Notes: a model not told the origin generated them from the letters alone. DNA of 64,000 nucleotides from Sipunculus nudus (GCA_026874595.1 CM049306.1:51558519-51622518), one strand, 5' to 3'; positions 11,736 through 22,719 are shown, counted from the first letter of the stretch. Numbers and translations: made by a program.

Positions 11736-12689
11736 GGAGATCTGGAGACTGTTTAACCGGACTCCGTGAATTTAGTAACGATTCATTTAGTTTCATTTAC
11801 CCACTGGCTTGTGTTTTGTTGTGTGCTTGGGGGCTTATACAGTGAGTGCGCCATCAAAAACCACACAATCTCTACTTTTCAACCATAAACCAAAATTGTC
11901 AAAGCAAAGGTATGTGACAATGTTTTCTTCTCGATGAATAACCGAGGGGGGGGGGGGGGATGCAATCTTTGTCATTACTTTGTTTCAAGTTCAAGGAATT
12001 TGGAGTAGGAGGCGTAATGCCCAAAGAAATTTATCAAGGTCAAAATTTCTGCACTGCCTGTGAGGTGACTTAGTGTCATCCAAAAAAGCAAGTGATTAGG
12101 CGTCAACCATTGTCCATCTTTCTGGGGCTATGAAGGGTATTAGCCTCCTCTACCTTTGAGCGGACCCTTCTAGTCACCTGCATAAAAGATGACCAATGAA
12201 GCTGCTGGGATTAGAAGGCGGTTTGATGACATCAATTATCAAGAACTTGGATTATGGTGGCCATAGCATTTCAGAGCATTCCTTGTGCTCAATCTGTACT
12301 GCCATATGCAATGTCAGTGCTGTATCTTCTTATCTTTTGGATTCTGAAGAAGCCATCTCAAATACTGATTCAACTACTTAGCCCTTTGGTACCCCGGACG
12401 TATAGACGAGATCACATCGGTAATTGGGTTGCCAAAACTGTGTTCGACCAGTTTTTTTATTAGTTTGGATTCCAGGTTCCAGGTTTTGTAGTTTGCATTG
12501 TATTACTCAGGATAATGCTTCAGCAAATATTGGAGGTACAGTTCTCTTAGCATGGACACACGTTCCACATTGTACCTTTCAATGATGCTTTATTTAACAT
12601 GGTCAGCAATGATTTTCTTCTTGTAGTTCTCTCGGCAAGAGGGGTGATAGTGTGCTTCTCTTTCACCCTGTCTACACCTCGCACTTTGA

Positions 12690-13103
12690 GAAGAATTGAT
12701 ACTCGCTGTTTTTTGTCTACTGCTTTCTTTATGGACTGTTCTGCTGTTGAAGTAAGGCATTTAAACATACCTTCTTCCTCTTCCTTTTTTGTTCGAGCTG
12801 CTTTTCCAAAGATGAAACACTCATTGGGTGAAAATAATATGCTTGTTGATGGGGCTTCTGATGATTTCCTTCTCTTTGAACTAGGGAGTCTCTTTTTTTT
12901 AATGGCCGAGATACGTTGGTAAAGTTAGTGTAACCTATCTATATGTTCCATAGATTCGTGTGCAATGTTGACTCGGTGTCTGTAAACAAATGTAATCAAA
13001 TATATCAGTTTCTTTGTTCTGTGAATGTCTCACATTAGTCGTGCTCTGAATTTTCTTGAAACTGTCAAGGGAAAGAGGCCGTATTTTTATGTCGCCTTTG
13101 TTA
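12690..13103. repeat. 414-bp direct repeat, left copy
   Basis: This segment, from 'gaagaattgatactcgctg' to 'gtcgcctttgtta', occurs again at 17333-17746 with the same length and no difference that I could find by eye. The LINE lies exactly between the two copies, so the pair behaves as a target-site duplication. Its content is host pseudogene sequence (MFKCLTSTAEQSIKKAVDKK on the - strand). Confidence 0.85.
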
Positions 13104-16100
13104 TTGATTGATTGATTCTTTATTTCCTCCTCGGCAAGAAGAGAGTACAACCATTCAGTACATATAAGGTACAAGATACATGCACCGTGATCAAACAGAG
13201 AAAGAAATAAGATCTAATTAGAAAATATATACAGATAGATATAAAAGGTTCAAATATCTAATCATAAAATATACAAAGCGCAAAGCTATATGAAGATATA
13301 ATAGTTAAATGGGCTGTCTTAAGGACCAAAATATTTATATATAAGATTATGGTCTAATAAACTATATAAGGTCAATGCTATAGTAAATTCAATTCTATGC
13401 GTTTAGCAAATAACCAAACTAAATATTTAGTCATAAAATATACAAAGTGCAGTGCTATATTAAGATGTTAACTATTGTCTAGGAAAAAAACTTGATAACT
13501 GAAAATGTAATTCGAATAATGTTTCTAATTGACTGAAATATTATTATCAGAAAAATATAATATTCGTCATATCCGTTCAATAGTCTGTCTTGAAGACCAA
13601 AGCATAAATCCATAAATTTGTGGTAAGGTAAGATATATAAGGCTGATACTATATGTAATTCAATTTTATGCTCTAAGCAAATAACTAAATTAAATATTTA
13701 GTCATAAGATATTCAAAGTCCGGTGCTATATTAAAATGTTAACTGTATAAAAAATTAATAAATAAATAAATCGCAGCTTAATCACTAAAGACCTCTTCAT
13801 AATGTACTTTGAACATTATTTTTGACTAAAATACAATAGGCAAAGGGAATCTACAATATTCCTCACACCCACTAAACAGGCTATCTTGGAGATCAAAACA
13901 TATATCCACAATGTTATGGTCGGGTAAGCTACATAAGGCTAATGGTAAATTGAGTTTTTTAAGCTAACCGATAGAAAATAAAATAAATGACTGGTCCTAA
14001 AATATACAAAGTGCAGTGTTATATTAAAATACTAACTGTTGTCTAATAAGACAATAGCAACTTGAGAACTGAAAACTATCCTCGTAATGTTGTTCGAATA
14101 ATATTTCTAACTGACTGAAATATAATTAGCAAAAATTTACAATAGTCCTCATATCCGTTAAATAGGCTATCTTGAAGACCAAAACATACATCCACAAATT
14201 TATGGTCAGGTAAGTTATATAAGGCTGATGCTTTGGTAAATTCAATTTGATCATAAATATTTCTCCACATAATGTCTCTCTCTGATATAAATGATGGACA
14301 ATCAGTGAAGACATGACACAAAATATCCTCTTGAAAGGAGTTGCAAAAATTACAAAAAACGCTCTCATCCGGATCCGCTAGACAAAGCAACCTTACCATG
14401 TCACATATAATCTTCCTACAATTTATTTGACTCCGTGCAATATAGTAAAGACTAAAAGTTCTCTTTGTTAACTCAGGGTGGATTCTCAAGAAACGGTGAC
14501 AGTCGTTTCTTTTGTACATCGTGAAGCACCATATACTTTGCTCGTATGAATGGATAGCATTACATATAATTCGTTTCCAGGTTAAATAATCTGGAAAACT
14601 TCCACCATTTATATATTTAGAAAAGAAATTACCAATTCCATATTTATTCAAAGTATCAACAATGTTAGGAATGAAACCTTTCTGGTTAATGTGTACTTGT
14701 AATTTCCACTGATATAGCCTTGTGATAAATAGTTTCTTTGCTATGCCTAAATTGTCACCAGAAATTAATTTATGAAGGAATAGAAGTTTTCTTTTATCTA
14801 TTCTGCCTTGCATGGTATGCCATCCGAGTAAGCCCCTAACTACCTCTCCGTGGGTTCTCACATGTAACCCTTGAATTGTTTTTCCAGCAAATGTTTGTAG
14901 TTTTTCAATTAAATAACTCTCAGTTTTGCTAATTGAATACCATAATTCAGAACCATACAATACGGAAGGTATACATATTTTATCCCAAAGACTAGCTGAT
15001 ACAGTCGGCAGAAGGGCGTGTGATTGTACTCCTATCATACCAAGTGCGCCCAAAATTGATTTCCCTTTCCTACACCTGTCGTCAGTGCGTGATTTTGAGG
15101 AAAAACAGGAGTTTAGTAGAATTCCCACATGTTCATACTCCTGCACTTCTGTTAATTTCGTGTTACCCATTTTCCACACTCTTAATTTACTATTTATTTT
15201 GTTCTGTTTTTTAGTTTCCCCGAAGACCATACATTTTGATTTTGCTGAACAAAAGGATATTCGCCATAGCTTACTGTATATGTGGGCTCTATTAATCATT
15301 TGATCCAATGATGATTTGGTATTTGCTAACAAGACCGTATCATCTGCATATGTTGGGGAGCTAACATCAATATCATTTACCAGCAGACCAATATTTCCTT
15401 CATTAATATAATTATGAAAGTCAACGAAGGACACAGTAAAATAAAACATAGACATGATACCCCCCTGTTTGACACTCCGAGATATTTTGAATTCATCTGA
15501 CAATTCTCCATTGACAAGTACAGCACAGGAACTACCAACTAGCCATTCTCTAAATAATAACCACAATTTGTCACGAATTGCCAGATTATATGCCTTTAAT
15601 AGCAGTCCGTCCCACCACACTCTGTCAAACGCAGATTTACAGTCTAAGAAACAACAATATACTCTACCCCCTTGCTCACAATGGTGAAAAATACTTTCTT
15701 GTACAGAAAAAGATGCCATCATACTGCTACATCTTTTCCTGCAAGCATGTTGCATTTTATCGGGGAATTCTCTGTTACTCAACCATGGTTCTAGTCTGGA
15801 CCATATTATTTTTTCAAAGAGCTTATTTAAAACTGGCATTAGTGTAATCCCTCTGTATGAATTCTTGGAGGCTCTGTCTTTGTTTCTGCCCTTATACATT
15901 GGAGAAATAATGCCAAGCTTTAAGGATTTTGGAATATATACCTGTTTGATAATGGCATTGTACAACATTGCCAAATATCTGCATATCCCAAGTGCACCAT
16001 ATTTCAAGTGTTCATATGAGATAAGATCATAACCAGGTGCCTTATTATTTGGTAATTGTTTACAGATCTTTACTATTTCATCTTCATTAATGTGTCGCAG

Positions 16101-17332
16101 CACCCCTGTATTATCATAATGTTTATTGGCATTAACTAATATTTTGGCGATTTTTTTACTAACATGAGACGTAAATGTTTCTTTGTCGGTTTCTTCTTCC
16201 GGTTGCTCATTTAGTAAATTACTAAAATGATTTCGCCAAAACGAACGGAGTTCCATAGGAGTCGAAAAGTTAGAATTACCATCGTTCATTATGTGAATAT
16301 TACCGGACTGATCTTTGTGACCTTTTACATACTTCCAGAAAGACCTAACATCAATATCGTGATTAAGACTTGCCTCTTCAAATTTTCGTGCTTCAAATTC
16401 TAATATCTTTTTCTTTAATAATTTCCCGAATACACGTTTAGCCGCTTTGTATTCTTTATACGAGTTAAAATGAAAACCCCTTGGGCGACCTCCATCTACC
16501 CATATATTTCGCATTTCTCTCTGGTGGGCGTGGGCTTTCTTTAATTCTTGGTCCCAGTATGGTTTTTTATATGTGTTAACGTTTGTTTTTGGTACCACCT
16601 TATCAGCAGCTTTTTTCATACATTCACTTAATGAAAACACATAGTTATCAATTTCGGCATTTGTTAATGGTTCTGACTGAAGTGTCTTTTCCATAGAGAC
16701 GTATCTATTTAAATAATTATAATAATGGTCTGCATACGAGTTTTTCCATTTATAGGTCTTGCGAAATACTTTTTGAATTTTTTCTATATGTAAGTTTAGG
16801 GCAACTACGACTGGGAGATGATCCGAGGTATTTAAAGCGTGATCATCAATAACTTTACACCAATGAACTCTGTTTAAACTTGTCGAAGGGATTAGTATGT
16901 GGTCAATCTGAGTACTGGGTCCGGCGCTATAAGGGAAATAGGTGTCAGCTGGGCCTGTGGCAAGTGCTTGTAATCCTACTGAAATGAGATTTGTTGACTC
17001 AATAAAGTCTGACAATATAACGCCCCTATCGGTACGAACTTTACCTCTTGGTCCATCCAGTTGGCCTAATTGTGCATTCATGTCACCTGCTATTACAACT
17101 TCACCTATAGACGACAAATTGGTGTATGCCGCGGTCAAGATTGACAACTGCATGTTAAATTCTTCTACTGTATAATTAGACGGAGGTAAATACGTATTTA
17201 TTATAAAAATAGGTTGTTCGTTCGGTCGGCTAAGTTTAATTACTAATATACGGTCATTTCCTAAGTTGTCCACTTTTGAAATTAAGTAACTCAGATCTTT
17301 GCGCCACATGGTCGCCACCCCTCCACGCCTGG
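13104..17332 (-). mobile_element. 5'-truncated non-LTR retrotransposon (LINE)
   Basis: The element runs on the - strand from 17332 (5', truncated within the endonuclease domain) to 13104 (3'). The 3' end reads AATAAAG then (ATCA)n, the simple-repeat tail typical of several LINE clades. It holds one intact frame with apurinic-type endonuclease and reverse transcriptase, then a long AT-rich 3' UTR of tandem degenerate units. Apparently identical 414-bp direct repeats flank it. The open frame and matching flanks imply a recent insertion. Clade is uncertain: APE plus RT without RNase H is compatible with the CR1/L2/Jockey-like groups. Confidence 0.85.
13300..14260 (-). repeat. Four degenerate units spanning LINE ORF end and 3' UTR
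   Basis: Related blocks occur near 14150, 13868, 13567 and 13308, spaced about 282, 301 and 259 bp. Each contains a version of 'aggctatcttgaagaccaaa', then 'tatataaggctgatgct' and 'gtaaattcaattt', and further on 'aaaatatacaaagtgcagtg' and 'atgttaac'. The block at 14150 encodes the last part of the LINE reading frame; the other three are non-coding copies in the 3' UTR. Confidence 0.7.
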
Positions 17333-17411
17333 GAAGAATTGATACTCGCTGTTTTTTGTCTACTGCTTTCTTTATGGACTGTTCTGCTGTTGAAGTAAGG
17401 CATTTAAACAT
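14076..17411 (-). CDS. LINE endonuclease-reverse transcriptase polyprotein
   Basis: The 1111-codon frame has no stop. Residues 1-26 come from the flanking host repeat and residue 27 onward from the element, so the annotated start is not the original one. Endonuclease motifs seen are GDMN at about 109-112 and SDH at about 196-198; the N-terminal part of the domain is lost by 5' truncation. Reverse-transcriptase motifs are NKAPGYDLI at about 456-464, CFLDCKSAFDRVWW near 587-600, RSVKQGGIMS near 645-654 and the catalytic YADD at 688-691. A C-terminal C-x2-C...H-x4-C knuckle (CNFCNSFQEDILCHVFTDC) follows. The protein would nick DNA and prime reverse transcription of its own RNA. This copy lacks part of the endonuclease and any ORF1, so it is unlikely to move by itself. 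Confidence 0.85.
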   Translation of the reverse strand: MFKCLTSTAEQSIKKAVDKKQRVSILPRRGGVATMWRKDLSYLISKVDNLGNDRILVIKLSRPNEQPIFIINTYLPPSNYTVEEFNMQLSILTAAYTNLSSIGEVVIAGDMNAQLGQLDGPRGKVRTDRGVILSDFIESTNLISVGLQALATGPADTYFPYSAGPSTQIDHILIPSTSLNRVHWCKVIDDHALNTSDHLPVVVALNLHIEKIQKVFRKTYKWKNSYADHYYNYLNRYVSMEKTLQSEPLTNAEIDNYVFSLSECMKKAADKVVPKTNVNTYKKPYWDQELKKAHAHQREMRNIWVDGGRPRGFHFNSYKEYKAAKRVFGKLLKKKILEFEARKFEEASLNHDIDVRSFWKYVKGHKDQSGNIHIMNDGNSNFSTPMELRSFWRNHFSNLLNEQPEEETDKETFTSHVSKKIAKILVNANKHYDNTGVLRHINEDEIVKICKQLPNNKAPGYDLISYEHLKYGALGICRYLAMLYNAIIKQVYIPKSLKLGIISPMYKGRNKDRASKNSYRGITLMPVLNKLFEKIIWSRLEPWLSNREFPDKMQHACRKRCSSMMASFSVQESIFHHCEQGGRVYCCFLDCKSAFDRVWWDGLLLKAYNLAIRDKLWLLFREWLVGSSCAVLVNGELSDEFKISRSVKQGGIMSMFYFTVSFVDFHNYINEGNIGLLVNDIDVSSPTYADDTVLLANTKSSLDQMINRAHIYSKLWRISFCSAKSKCMVFGETKKQNKINSKLRVWKMGNTKLTEVQEYEHVGILLNSCFSSKSRTDDRCRKGKSILGALGMIGVQSHALLPTVSASLWDKICIPSVLYGSELWYSISKTESYLIEKLQTFAGKTIQGLHVRTHGEVVRGLLGWHTMQGRIDKRKLLFLHKLISGDNLGIAKKLFITRLYQWKLQVHINQKGFIPNIVDTLNKYGIGNFFSKYINGGSFPDYLTWKRIICNAIHSYEQSIWCFTMYKRNDCHRFLRIHPELTKRTFSLYYIARSQINCRKIICDMVRLLCLADPDESVFCNFCNSFQEDILCHVFTDCPSFISERDIMWRNIYDQIEFTKASALYNLPDHKFVDVCFGLQDSLFNGYEDYCKFLLIIFQSVRNIIRTTLRG

Positions 17412-17746
17412 ACCTTCTTCCTCTTCCTTTTTTGTTCGAGCTGCTTTTCCAAAGATGAAACACTCATTGGGTGAAAATAATATGCTTGTTGATGGGGCTT
17501 CTGATGATTTCCTTCTCTTTGAACTAGGGAGTCTCTTTTTTTTAATGGCCGAGATACGTTGGTAAAGTTAGTGTAACCTATCTATATGTTCCATAGATTC
17601 GTGTGCAATGTTGACTCGGTGTCTGTAAACAAATGTAATCAAATATATCAGTTTCTTTGTTCTGTGAATGTCTCACATTAGTCGTGCTCTGAATTTTCTT
17701 GAAACTGTCAAGGGAAAGAGGCCGTATTTTTATGTCGCCTTTGTTA
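17333..17746. repeat. 414-bp direct repeat, right copy
   Basis: Partner of 12690-13103. The copy starts right after the LINE 5' junction ('cacgcctgg|gaagaattg') and ends at 'cctttgtta', beyond which the sequences differ (right: 'cgagagaatg'; left: the LINE tail). Confidence 0.85.
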
Positions 17747-17829
17747 CGAGAGAATGTATTATGCACGTTAAACCAGGAATCTTTTTTGGTGCTTTGCTCT
17801 TGCCACTTTTTTTCACTTTTGAGGTTCAT
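17333..17829 (-). pseudogene. Decayed GCDTTS-motif protein gene, N-terminal part
   Basis: On the - strand the frame starting at 17829 encodes KIRPLSLDSFKKIQSTTNVR and a Cys/His-containing stretch, then shifts frame through GYTNFTNVSRPLKKR to ECFIFGKAARTKK. This resembles the N-terminal zinc-binding region of the same protein family as 10140-13103. The LINE insertion duplicated the 3' 414 bp of this part. Removing the element and one repeat joins the two parts in the correct order, showing that the locus was already one unit before the insertion. Frameshifts common to both repeat copies show it was already dead then. Confidence 0.55.
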
Positions 17830-19389
17830 AGACTTCTCATCTCTGCCTTATCTGTCGGCCATCTTGGGAAACTAAGCTGCAGGAATCCTGTAAAATATAA
17901 GGGAAATTTATTATTTAAACAGAGCAGTCAATGTAATATGTGTAAATTATTAATTGTGATATCATAATATGAGAATTAAATGGAAATATCATTTCAAGCA
18001 GATCCTGTGAGCATGCTTTCAAAGTTGACCTTAAAATTCACTAGTAACTAATTGACTAAATTTAGTGTGTTGAATAGATCAAGGATTAAACTCATTGCCA
18101 TACTTGTCTCTCAGGTGCACTTTTGACCTCATCAACATCAAGTATAATTTATATCATTACACCTGATTTTGGAGGCCATTTAGAATATCAACTCCAAATA
18201 ATTTAATATTTTTGAGCAAATCTTTAATTTGATATATTTTGATCATAACTTTTTGAAAACTTGACGACCTTTGCATCTAAACTGACATATATACAAAAAA
18301 AATCGCCCCACGCATTAACCCAACAGCAAGAATTTTGCAGACATCCTGGGTCCGATACGTTTCAGAAGGTTTCAGAAAATCGTTGTCTCCGAAAATCCCC
18401 AGGGGGATGTAGGGTTGGCAAGGCGTAGGGTCTATTGGGTGGGGGCTGACCGCGAAAATTTTGCCACGACTGCTCATGACCTCCTTACTTTGAGTCATGC
18501 TCTCTACCCCTTAATCACAGAAGCCTTAAGCAAGTACGTTTCTTATTGCTTAATACTGGGTCCATAATATCTGAGTAAAAAGATTTGTAACCCTATAACG
18601 GATTATGACATTTCATAAGTATTTGAACACTGGGTACATAGACAGGTTCGATTGAAACCAGAAGCAATCACACACGAATTAACTCCGATTACCAACATAT
18701 TTTTAAAATACAGTAACGTAAAACACTTTATACTGTCACCACTAATAATATATTTGCTGCCTGGGTGTAATTTATGGGCCTGGTCCTGAGAAAATGTCAG
18801 GGGGACAGTCCAGAGCCTTGACAGAAGACGCGCCGGATCCCATCCCACCCCCTGCCCATTTCAAAGAGGACTGAAGCACCTTAACCCAACATCGACGAAT
18901 ATCAAGATTTTCTCCAATCCCACGTTGATTTTCTGAATTTCTATTTTAATTTTGCTCAAATCTCTCCCATTTACAAACATTCAAACATTCATTAACATAT
19001 TAGCGACATAACTAAATTAAATATCCCCCCCCCAACTACTGAAACAATTATTGTGTACGTAAACTTGCCCCTCCCCCCCCCCCCCCGGCCGAAACAAGGG
19101 TCATGGTATTAATGAAGAACAAGCAGTATAACCTTAACCGCGGTAATACTGATCGTTGATTTTCCATTGATTGATCCTATCTTTCAATAATGTACTGTTA
19201 ACATTCATGCTGATGGTCCAGAGATAAGCTTTAACGACTCGATATATGGGAAGGCGAAGCAAATAAGCTTAAACGTTTCAATTCAGGTGTCAAACTACAC
19301 GTTTTTGTAGACAGACATCCGAAACACATTTGGTCCTTCCTTAGACAGACGAGTGTTTATTTGATCTCCAGTGCATTTCACTAAGACCA
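17830..19389. other. No gene recognised; poly-C tracts
   Basis: AT-rich sequence with long C runs at about 19026-19034 and 19072-19086. Frames at 18277-18498 and 18603-18848 have no recognisable domain. The part just before 19625 should contain the promoter of the EGF-type gene, but I cannot identify a TATA box or initiator with confidence. Confidence 0.4.
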
Positions 19390-19391
19390 GA

Positions 19392-19393
<2 letters not shown>

Positions 19394-19437
<44 letters not shown>
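19394..19437. repeat. (TA)n microsatellite
   Basis: An uninterrupted TA array about 190 bp upstream of the first coding exon of the EGF-type gene. Confidence 0.9.
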
Positions 19438-19439
<2 letters not shown>

Positions 19440-19624
19440 TTAGCAGATGACAACGATCAATGACACCTGAGGTACACGCAATAATTGTGCGCAAGGCACT
19501 ACATGTATGATTTTGTGTAAACAACACTCGTTCTTACGTCTCTTTTGGCTTGGCCTAGTTAGACGACCCTGATAGCTCCTTGCTCATACATACAAGTCGG
19601 ATGCACTGAAGACTAGCAGTGAAG

Positions 19625-19787
19625 ATGGTTGGCCGCACTTTCATTGCGGTCATTATTCTGGTGGCCAGTCCGGTGTTTTGCATAGACAATACAGGAGCTT
19701 GCTTGGAGGGGTTCTATGGCAAAAATTGTGAAAAACATTGTGATGCTGGTTGCCGAGCATGTACCAAGACCACAGGCAACTGTACAA
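19625..19787 (+). CDS. EGF-type receptor/secreted protein, first coding exon
   Basis: The ATG at 19625 opens MVGRTFIAVIILVASPVFC, a typical signal peptide (short basic start, hydrophobic core, small residue plus Cys end), followed directly by an EGF-like module with spacing C-x4-FYG-x2-C-x3-C-x3-C-x2-C-x5-G-x-C. The exon is 54 codons plus one base and ends at a strong donor, gtaagag, in phase 1. Later exons of the same type are all phase 1/1 and can be joined without breaking frame. The module spacing is that of MEGF10/11 and scavenger receptor class F proteins, which act at the cell surface in recognition and engulfment; whether this product is membrane-bound cannot be seen, since no transmembrane exon lies in the window. 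The next clear exon is 14.8 kb downstream. Confidence 0.8.
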
Positions 19788-20159
19788 GTAAGAGATGATT
19801 TTTAATACGTAATTATTGAAAAAGGAATTAAAATGCATTTAATTGTAAAAGCAAGCAAACCACAAATCCTACATTTTCAAGTATAACTTCTATACCAGTT
19901 ACATAGGTATTAAGAAAGAGAAAGGCAGTACCAATAAACAATTTTTGAAGCCTGTCAAAGAAACAAAAGCATATATGGCCAATTATATGGTTTGCCGATT
20001 TAAGCCACACACCCTCATGCTTCTACGATAACGTTTATTAAATATTAAATTTTTAAATAAAATCTATTAAATTTTAATGAGGTCCTACATAAATAGATTT
20101 AAGTGATACGGAACAAACTGTGAGATCAAGAAATGTTTATTTGCAGGAAATAAACATAA

Positions 20160-20162
<3 letters not shown>

Positions 20163-20203
<41 letters not shown>
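20163..20203. repeat. (TA)n microsatellite in intron 1
   Basis: A TA array within the first intron of the EGF-type gene. The surrounding sequence (19788-21040) is AT-rich and contains no recognised gene. Confidence 0.9.
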
Positions 20204-20210
<7 letters not shown>

Positions 20211-21108
20211 GTGCTGAAAATTTACCCCTTGAACATCTAATTATTAACATCCTTAAATAGAGGGAGTAAGAAAAAATGGAACTGCCTTTCATTTTACCTG
20301 ACCTTGAAAAGACTGAGTTAAAGTGCATCTGAGGATTTTTGGTTTTCATAAAAGCAGACATGGCGGTATTATATATGAATGGAATGAATATAAAACTCAA
20401 ATGTTAGAAATGCTCCATTTAATGTGAGACAACAAGCTCAATTTTTTCGAATTTACATTATACCATAATCCGATAGTACTTCTTTTATTGAGCATAATAT
20501 ATGCCTCATTTGTTTAAAGAAAATACGCCCGTGCAATGTATTTAAAAAGTATTTGTGAAAATAAAGCTAATTAATGTTCCCAGACATCATTATGTAAACC
20601 AGCTGCATTTAATACAAATACTTGATATCAGTATATAGAATAGGAAAGACACCTTATATGTACATGAACATGTAAATTGGGCTTCTCTCATCATGATTTC
20701 AGGGTCACTCTACTCTTTTATTCTTGTTAAAAAAATTTTCAATCCGTTCTAAAATTGTCCCCCGAAGATACCAAGTTGCATTGTATCTGAATGTGATAAA
20801 TTAATCGATTAGGAACGTTATGTCACACCAAAGGTCAATTCAGGTTCTGTCTGTCTGTCTGAATAGTAATCGTTTTTCCGCCTATCACTGCATAAAATGT
20901 CAAGGCCAAGTAACACGGACCGGTTAAAAATAATCGCCAAACCGGTTAAAAAATATAAAAGGCAAATATACTATACTATACTCATACCAAATGCAATCCA
21001 CTCGGTAAACTCACCATGATGTAGTGGTAACGCCATGTCCCTCATCACTGCAGAGCAGTGAGAGAACAACTGCCTGAACAGGTAAGTCTGCCCAGCGGAT
21101 CCTCGTTG

Positions 21109-21139
21109 GGGGGGGGGGGGAGGGGTTTAAGGGGGCACG

Positions 21140-21205
<66 letters not shown>
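21109..21205. repeat. Poly-G tract and (TA)n array
   Basis: A run of about 17 G with one A, then (TA)n, lie at the 3' edge of the gypsy relic and cut into the tail of its integrase frame. Confidence 0.85.
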
Positions 21206-21208
<3 letters not shown>

Positions 21209-21269
21209 CCTGTACGTCACGTTCAGTTTGGCTGCGCAAGCGAGGGTTTAGTTCTCCGTCAGATTCGGT

Positions 21270-22500
21270 TTCACAATCAGGATTATCTGCTTCTCGTACG
21301 GATTCGTTCGTACTCAAGGTAGCCGCCGCTAAGACATGCTGAGAATCAGCTCTTGTCTTATATCTTTTCAGCATATTCACATGAAAGGTTTTGACCTTAT
21401 TGATGACCTTGACCCGATTGTCTAGTTCACCTAATTTACCCACAAAACTGTAGGTGCTATTCAACTTCACAGTTTGTTTCGGTCCGCCGGGAGGAGCAAC
21501 AATATACTTCGTCCCCGATCTCGAATTCTCGGGTGTGTTTGCCTAAGTCATAGAACTGTTTGTATATATTCGCAGATTTGCTCATAGCTTCACGAGCTAA
21601 CGCGCACGTATCGCTCAGCTTGTCTTTTAGATCGAGCACATAATGAATGATACGTGGTCGTGGTTTCAACATCCGCATCGCGTTTGGTCACAGATCGCGA
21701 AGAATGCTTTTGGGACCTCTCACGTCTCGGCCGTAGAGCAATTCAAAGGGAGAGAAACTGTGCTGTCATGTGGCGTCTCTCTAAACGCAAAGAGCACCGC
21801 GCTCACGGTCCCAAACTCGTGGTTGCTCCGCGTTCATACACCTTAATATAATTTGAGTATGCCGTTGAATCTTTACACCATCCCGTTACACATCGGGTGA
21901 TATGGTGTGGTAGTTAGCTGCTTTACAGATAACACGGCTAACTTCTCTCATGAGTTAAAATGTTAACTAAATTCTCATGTCAGTGAGTACTTCTGCCGGT
22001 ACTCCTACCCGTGCATAGACGTCGACTTACGCATCGGTTACGGTCGCGGTATTTATTATCTCAAGGCCACCTCCTCCGGGTATCGCGAAGCGTAGTCCAT
22101 GATCGTCAGTATGAAACGATGACCCTTGTGGGACGCGGGATGGATCGGACCGACCAGATCTATGACGATCCTACGCCAAGACTCTTCAATAGGAGGCATC
22201 TTGCCTAACGTGGCCCAAGGCAATTAGCCTTTCGATGTGATTTTCTGGTATATATGTCACGGCTTGCAAAACGCTGCTAAATCGCCGTCCGTCCCCTTCC
22301 AGTAGAACAGGGCTCTCACGCGGTGTGTCCGATCCACATCATGATGGCCCATTATAATCGTGGCCCTTCTTTATAACATCAGTACATAACGACTTGGGTA
22401 CAACGATCCTTGATCCATCCGGCTTACCGCGTTTATCTCGCGCGATTCGGACTAAGAAGTCGCCCTTAACTCGGAAAGTGCCATCACTTCCGCTAGCAGT
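21270..22500 (-). pseudogene. gypsy A integrase fragment
   Basis: The - strand reads, in order, a zinc-binding-region remnant (GDFLVRIARDK, IVVPKSL), core pieces IDLVGPI and FILTIMDYASRYPE (first catalytic Asp), VGVPAEVLTDMR (second Asp), and a C-terminal segment GELDNRVKV and KTFHVNMLKRY. This is the domain order of Ty3/gypsy integrases. Several in-frame stops and shifts make it non-functional. Confidence 0.65.
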
Positions 22501-22719
22501 CTTAGCAAGCTTCCAGTACGGAATTAACGACTAATCATCTTCCTGCGCCTTCGAAAATTCGGCCTGATTTACATCGGCGACTGGACTGGCTACATGTCTA
22601 CTTAGCGTCGGCGACTTTTGCTTACGTGCAGCGGCACGTGTCTCTACTGCGGACGTCACTTCCGGTTATGACTCGACGTTGTCACGCACTATGCCTGAAT
22701 GCCGACCAGACTTTCACGT

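Larger units (their letters stand above)
10140..13103 (-). pseudogene. Decayed GCDTTS-motif protein gene, main part
   Basis: Reading the - strand from 13103 down to 10140 gives successive pieces of one large protein in several frames: YHPSCRENYKKK near 12640 (after one shift), GPISWALATTDGVPVK near 11365, DDTDVFILLLHFIQNV near 10750, FSGCDTTSAFIRKDK near 10620 and FPYRDIMRMHM near 10430. The order matches, from memory, a large uncharacterised family common in molluscs, cnidarians and echinoderms, with an N-terminal Cys/His region, a PIN-like block with D-D-T-D, the GCDTTS motif and a Cys-rich tail. Several stops and frameshifts break it, and a minisatellite has expanded inside it. It has no visible introns. 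The N-terminal end lies at 17333-17829, separated by the LINE insertion. Confidence 0.6.

Noticed and set aside
14926-17175. + strand open frames inside the LINE
   Set aside because: They are shadows of the intact - strand LINE frame.
21007-21075. Second tRNA-derived SINE head ('gatgtagtggtaacgcc')
   Set aside because: An A-box-like start is visible, but I find no B box downstream.
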